Assembly (NCBI GenBank): GCA_964640055.1
Contig: CAZXFH010000053.1
Location: 1-18,171, forward strand
Source: CAZXFH01 sp964640055
Lineage (GTDB): Bacteria > Fidelibacterota > UBA2242 > JAFGTP01
Length of the DNA: 18,171 nt
Direction: 5' to 3'
Below the pieces are notes generated by a model. It searched no databases. It was not told the DNA's origin and was given only the letters and a program-made list of their open reading frames with translations. A program made the translations under genes and the position numbers. Below are positions 15,030 to 18,171 of this stretch, in pieces; positions within the stretch are counted from its first letter, which is position 1, and the number at the start of each line of letters is the position of its first letter.

Positions 15030-18000
15030 TTATCTCAAAAACACCATCTTTATGGTTTTTTGGAATAAGGGCGTCGATAAGCTGAGAAAATAGACGCCAC
15101 TGGCAACCGGATTCCCATTATCCTGTGTGGCGTCCCAGGTGATCTTGTGATAGCCGGGTTGATATATTTTCTTATCATAGGTTCTGATCTTATGTCCTAA
15201 GAGATCGTAGATCGTGATGCTTACCAGCGCTTGTTCAGGTAAGCCGAAGCGGATCGTGGTCATGGGATTGAAGGGATTGGGATAATTTTGATGCAGTTGG
15301 TATTGTCCCGGTATAGTACCGCTCAGAAAATCCCCGCCGGTTATGGGTATGACATTAATAAGCATGGAATCTGTTACTGTATATTCCTGATCGGATATAC
15401 TCAGGATCAAGGTATCGGTCCCAGCCTGCTCGTCTGCGGTCCAGAGCACTAAGATGGAGTCATAGAAAGTTGTAGAAACGAAATTGCTATAAACAGCAGA
15501 CCATACCAAACCGGAGTCCGGCGAGTCAATATCACCCACCAACCCTTTTAATCGTAAAGTGTCTTCCCGCTCAGCAGAGAAGGAGAGAGTATCAGGCATC
15601 ATGGCAGTGAAATAAGGGGCATCATTGACGGGAAGGATTGTGACCAAAGCTGTATCAGACTCAGTTTGACCGGAATTATTATCAGCTCTTATGGTTATGG
15701 TAGCAATTCCATTCGAATCCGGAGAAAAACTTAAGTTCAGCCAGTCATTGGTAATGGATATCTGCATCAAATTGGTATCGGAGTTGGTGTAATTATAGGT
15801 GAGTTGATCCCCCAGATCCGTAAATATGGTGGCCAGATCAGCAACCGCCGTATCTCCCGCATCCTCATTGACGACAATATCCGGGATCTGGTTTTCAGCA
15901 ACAGGATTAACCGTGATCTCACCCATCACGACATTAGAATAGCTCTGACCGTCAAACACAATCCCGGTAAAATAATCCGTCCCAAAATAGTTGAGCTGTG
16001 GTTCATAGATAAAGCTATTATGGGACACTGGTTTAAGACTGATCTGGACGACATCGTAGGCCCCGTAGCATTCCTGAATGGTCGGAGATAAAGATTGAAA
16101 ATTAAATTCCACCAGGCCCGTATGGTTAGGATCAAATTCAGTGACCCAATCAGGGTCGCTATGCGAAGTGTCGATAGCACCAAACCCAATGCCCAATCCA
16201 TAGCCATCAGCGCCTCCCGGCCCAATCGGATCGGGATAATAATTCGTCAAGCGTAATACAATATTTGTAACCCGCAGTTTCGTGTTTCCATTGATCCGGA
16301 TCTCGCCAATCCCCTGATGATATAGACGCCGATCTCCAGCCTCCCCCAGTATATCCCAGGCGTTATGGGGGTCGATCACATTAATGTGCTGAAAGGCGGC
16401 TAGCTCGAGGTCATCCAGAAAGACGCGAACTCCGGCGGTATCATCCAGGATAGCTAAATTTTCCTTGCTAATAGATGAAGAGGAGATCGCCCCACTGCCT
16501 GGATTATTGTTGAGGCAGGAACCATCGCCATGGCCATCTGCATTCCACTGGAAACCGGTATAAGCATAATTGGAATTTTGATCGCCATCCTCTGAAAAGG
16601 GGGTAAAGTCACTATCAAACATCCAGTTTCCATCAGCCGGACCGGCTTCCAGATTCATAATATCAAAAGAAACCAGGGTATCGACATCAGAGCGGATAAT
16701 CCCGTGGACGGGTTGATTCAGAATGGCATATCCCAGCCTATCATTTTCAATATCTTCGGCTGTCAATGTAAATTCCGCCGTGGAATCTTCGCGGGTAGAT
16801 AATGTTCCCACGGGATGTAGTATCGGAGCATCATTAACCGATATAACGGTGACAATAAGGGTCGTCGTATCCGCACTATTGCCATCGGAAACCGAGACTA
16901 AGAGGGTATCCTTACCAAATAAATCGGAGCGGGGCACTAAAGAAACGCTGTCCGCCGTGACAGAAACATCAATCAAACTCCCATTCGATACATTCCAACT
17001 CAAATTTTCTGCTGGTGTATCAGGATCATCTACATATGGGTACCAGTTATCAAAAGGAATCACCAGAGTTGAATCCTCATACACACTGGTATCGGGTAAG
17101 TTTGTCCATACTGGCGCTGTATTGCTTTGCTCCCTTTCAAACCATTGCAATATCCGATTGAACAGGGTGTCCTGCTGGCTGACATTACTGAATAAATCAA
17201 AAGAAAGGGTCATCAAAACAGTTTTATAGGTCCCGGTTTGATTCAGAATTCCCAGCGTCTGTAAGGGATCCTGATGCTCTAAGAAGATCGTGCTACCCTG
17301 TGCGTTATCATTTGCGGTTAAAACATTGGTCCAGCCCGCATAGGCGTCGATTTGCAACCCATCCCCGATCTCAGTTCCGGCAACACCATAGAAAGTAGTA
17401 TTTTGATGGGAAAAATATCCGGTTTGATAGCCACCCAAATAGGTTTCGGCAAAGGCCGAATTGGTATGATTTCCCAGGGCATATTCCCCCAGGGCGGCCA
17501 GCTTTTTCACGTCATTCGCTTCGCCGGAAATTAGAAATTTTTTCATAGCGGTGGTATCAACATAATAGGCAAAAGAAGAGGAAGGAATCAGAAAAACTGT
17601 ATTGTAATTGGCCAATTGGGCGCTATCGGGAAATTGATTATTCGTATAATCCATTTGGTAGTAATCATGGTTCCATCCCAAAGCATCCATGGACTGAGAA
17701 TAAGCTTCATTTTCACTGATAACCAGCCGTTTGTAATAAGGTAATATTATCAGTGTATCGGAAGCATCTGTTAACAGGTCGCTGGTCGCCAGAATACGGA
17801 TAGGGCCTTCCTGGGGATAGGTTAAATTCCCCCACTGCACCTTCCCATTAGTCAGGTTTTTGGTCAATCCCTCAGTCGAGGCCAAGTCATAGGGTGCGGC
17901 CGTTTCTCCATCCAGTTCCACAGCTGATAAGGTTACCGATACGCCGGATACGGAATCCGCTACGGTGCCATATTTGTCTACCAATCTCAATTCCATGCCG

Positions 18001-18171
18001 GAAAACCCGGAACATAGATTTTGATTGAAAAAATTGCCAATCAAATTGGCAAATTCAAAATGATCATGAGCTACCTGGATCAATATTTCTCCGGAAGTTA
18101 CATCACTGTTGGAATAGGCAAATCTCGAACCGGTGGTATCAATAATGATATCGTAGAGACCATTGATTTTA
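15030..18171 (-). CDS. Large T9SS-secreted multidomain protein, 5' end outside the window
   Basis: The frame stays open to base 18171, so at least 1046 C-terminal residues are present and the true start is not; the TTG at 18083 is not a credible start. In order: an Ig-like/invasin-like segment ('LRLVDKYGTVADS', about 17980-17760); a class I amidotransferase-like fold (YKRLVISENEAYSQ to NRILQWF, about 17740-17130); cadherin-like/Big_9 repeats opening NTAPVW (about 17130), NDAPIL (about 16830), NQIPDIVV (about 15890) and NDAPYF (about 15630); and the T9SS type A sorting domain, starting HQNYPNPFNP (about 15295) and ending in 'GVYFLSLS' and a short basic tail. The second Big_9 repeat contains a large insert (about 16026-16680). 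The protein should be exported across the outer membrane and attached or released. Its substrate or partner is unknown. Confidence 0.85.
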   Translation of the reverse strand, partial: KINGLYDIIIDTTGSRFAYSNSDVTSGEILIQVAHDHFEFANLIGNFFNQNLCSGFSGMELRLVDKYGTVADSVSGVSVTLSAVELDGETAAPYDLASTEGLTKNLTNGKVQWGNLTYPQEGPIRILATSDLLTDASDTLIILPYYKRLVISENEAYSQSMDALGWNHDYYQMDYTNNQFPDSAQLANYNTVFLIPSSSFAYYVDTTAMKKFLISGEANDVKKLAALGEYALGNHTNSAFAETYLGGYQTGYFSHQNTTFYGVAGTEIGDGLQIDAYAGWTNVLTANDNAQGSTIFLEHQDPLQTLGILNQTGTYKTVLMTLSFDLFSNVSQQDTLFNRILQWFEREQSNTAPVWTNLPDTSVYEDSTLVIPFDNWYPYVDDPDTPAENLSWNVSNGSLIDVSVTADSVSLVPRSDLFGKDTLLVSVSDGNSADTTTLIVTVISVNDAPILHPVGTLSTREDSTAEFTLTAEDIENDRLGYAILNQPVHGIIRSDVDTLVSFDIMNLEAGPADGNWMFDSDFTPFSEDGDQNSNYAYTGFQWNADGHGDGSCLNNNPGSGAISSSSISKENLAILDDTAGVRVFLDDLELAAFQHINVIDPHNAWDILGEAGDRRLYHQGIGEIRINGNTKLRVTNIVLRLTNYYPDPIGPGGADGYGLGIGFGAIDTSHSDPDWVTEFDPNHTGLVEFNFQSLSPTIQECYGAYDVVQISLKPVSHNSFIYEPQLNYFGTDYFTGIVFDGQSYSNVVMGEITVNPVAENQIPDIVVNEDAGDTAVADLATIFTDLGDQLTYNYTNSDTNLMQISITNDWLNLSFSPDSNGIATITIRADNNSGQTESDTALVTILPVNDAPYFTAMMPDTLSFSAEREDTLRLKGLVGDIDSPDSGLVWSAVYSNFVSTTFYDSILVLWTADEQAGTDTLILSISDQEYTVTDSMLINVIPITGGDFLSGTIPGQYQLHQNYPNPFNPMTTIRFGLPEQALVSITIYDLLGHKIRTYDKKIYQPGYHKITWDATQDNGNPVASGVYFLSLSTPLFQKTIKMVFLR

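Noticed and set aside
16723..17229. Open frame of 168 codons on the plus strand, opposite the T9SS protein gene
   Set aside because: It is Ser/Thr/Val-rich low-complexity translation antisense to cadherin-like repeats; no start signal and no family resemblance.
1..18171. CRISPR arrays, tRNA or rRNA genes, insertion sequences, prophage or toxin-antitoxin loci
   Set aside because: No regularly spaced repeats, cloverleaf-like segments, transposase or integrase motifs, or paired small toxin genes were seen on reading both strands.

Overview
The window looks like the chromosome of an anaerobic bacterium of the wider FCB (Fibrobacteres-Chlorobi-Bacteroidetes) assemblage, such as Calditrichota, Neomarinimicrobiota, KSB1 or Ignavibacteria. 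The clues are a C-terminal 'HQNYPNPFNP' type IX secretion (T9SS) sorting domain, a golvesin-like cell-wall amidase of a type common in Bacteroidota, and an [FeFe] hydrogenase operon. Strong Shine-Dalgarno sequences (AAAGGAGG, AAGGAGG) precede the hydrogenase genes, which argues against core Bacteroidota. This placement is inference; no rRNA or other marker gene is present.

Layout. (1) 1-4360, plus strand: a leader with a TATAAT box, then a tight three-gene operon (single-domain response regulator, fused NuoE-NuoF NADH dehydrogenase module, [FeFe] hydrogenase catalytic subunit) closed by a perfect hairpin terminator. It should couple NAD(H) to H2. (2) 4406-9299, minus strand: a co-directional set transcribed from about 9339, encoding a receiver/cyclic-nucleotide/FHA regulator, a GNAT acetyltransferase and a large exported N-acetylmuramoyl-L-alanine amidase with golvesin-like, FnIII and amidotransferase-like domains. 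(3) 9300-9490: a divergent promoter region with recognisable boxes on both strands. (4) 9491-12176, plus strand: a small exported protein of unknown function, a Clp1/Grc3-type polynucleotide kinase and a sulfotransferase. (5) 12284-14794, minus strand: an 836-residue KamA-family radical SAM protein made of two tandem KamA-like units, the second without the Fe-S cysteines and the PLP lysine. (6) 14795-15029: an intergenic stretch with a possible 39-residue ORF and a hairpin. (7) 15030-18171, minus strand: the C-terminal part of a large T9SS-secreted multidomain protein whose 5' end lies outside the window.

The most unusual items are the KamA tandem fusion with a catalytically degenerate second half, the hydrogenase with serine at the usual proton-relay cysteine and a partner lacking the C-terminal ferredoxin domain, and the regulator with a receiver domain that cannot be phosphorylated in the normal way. 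No tRNA, rRNA, CRISPR array, insertion sequence or phage gene was seen.
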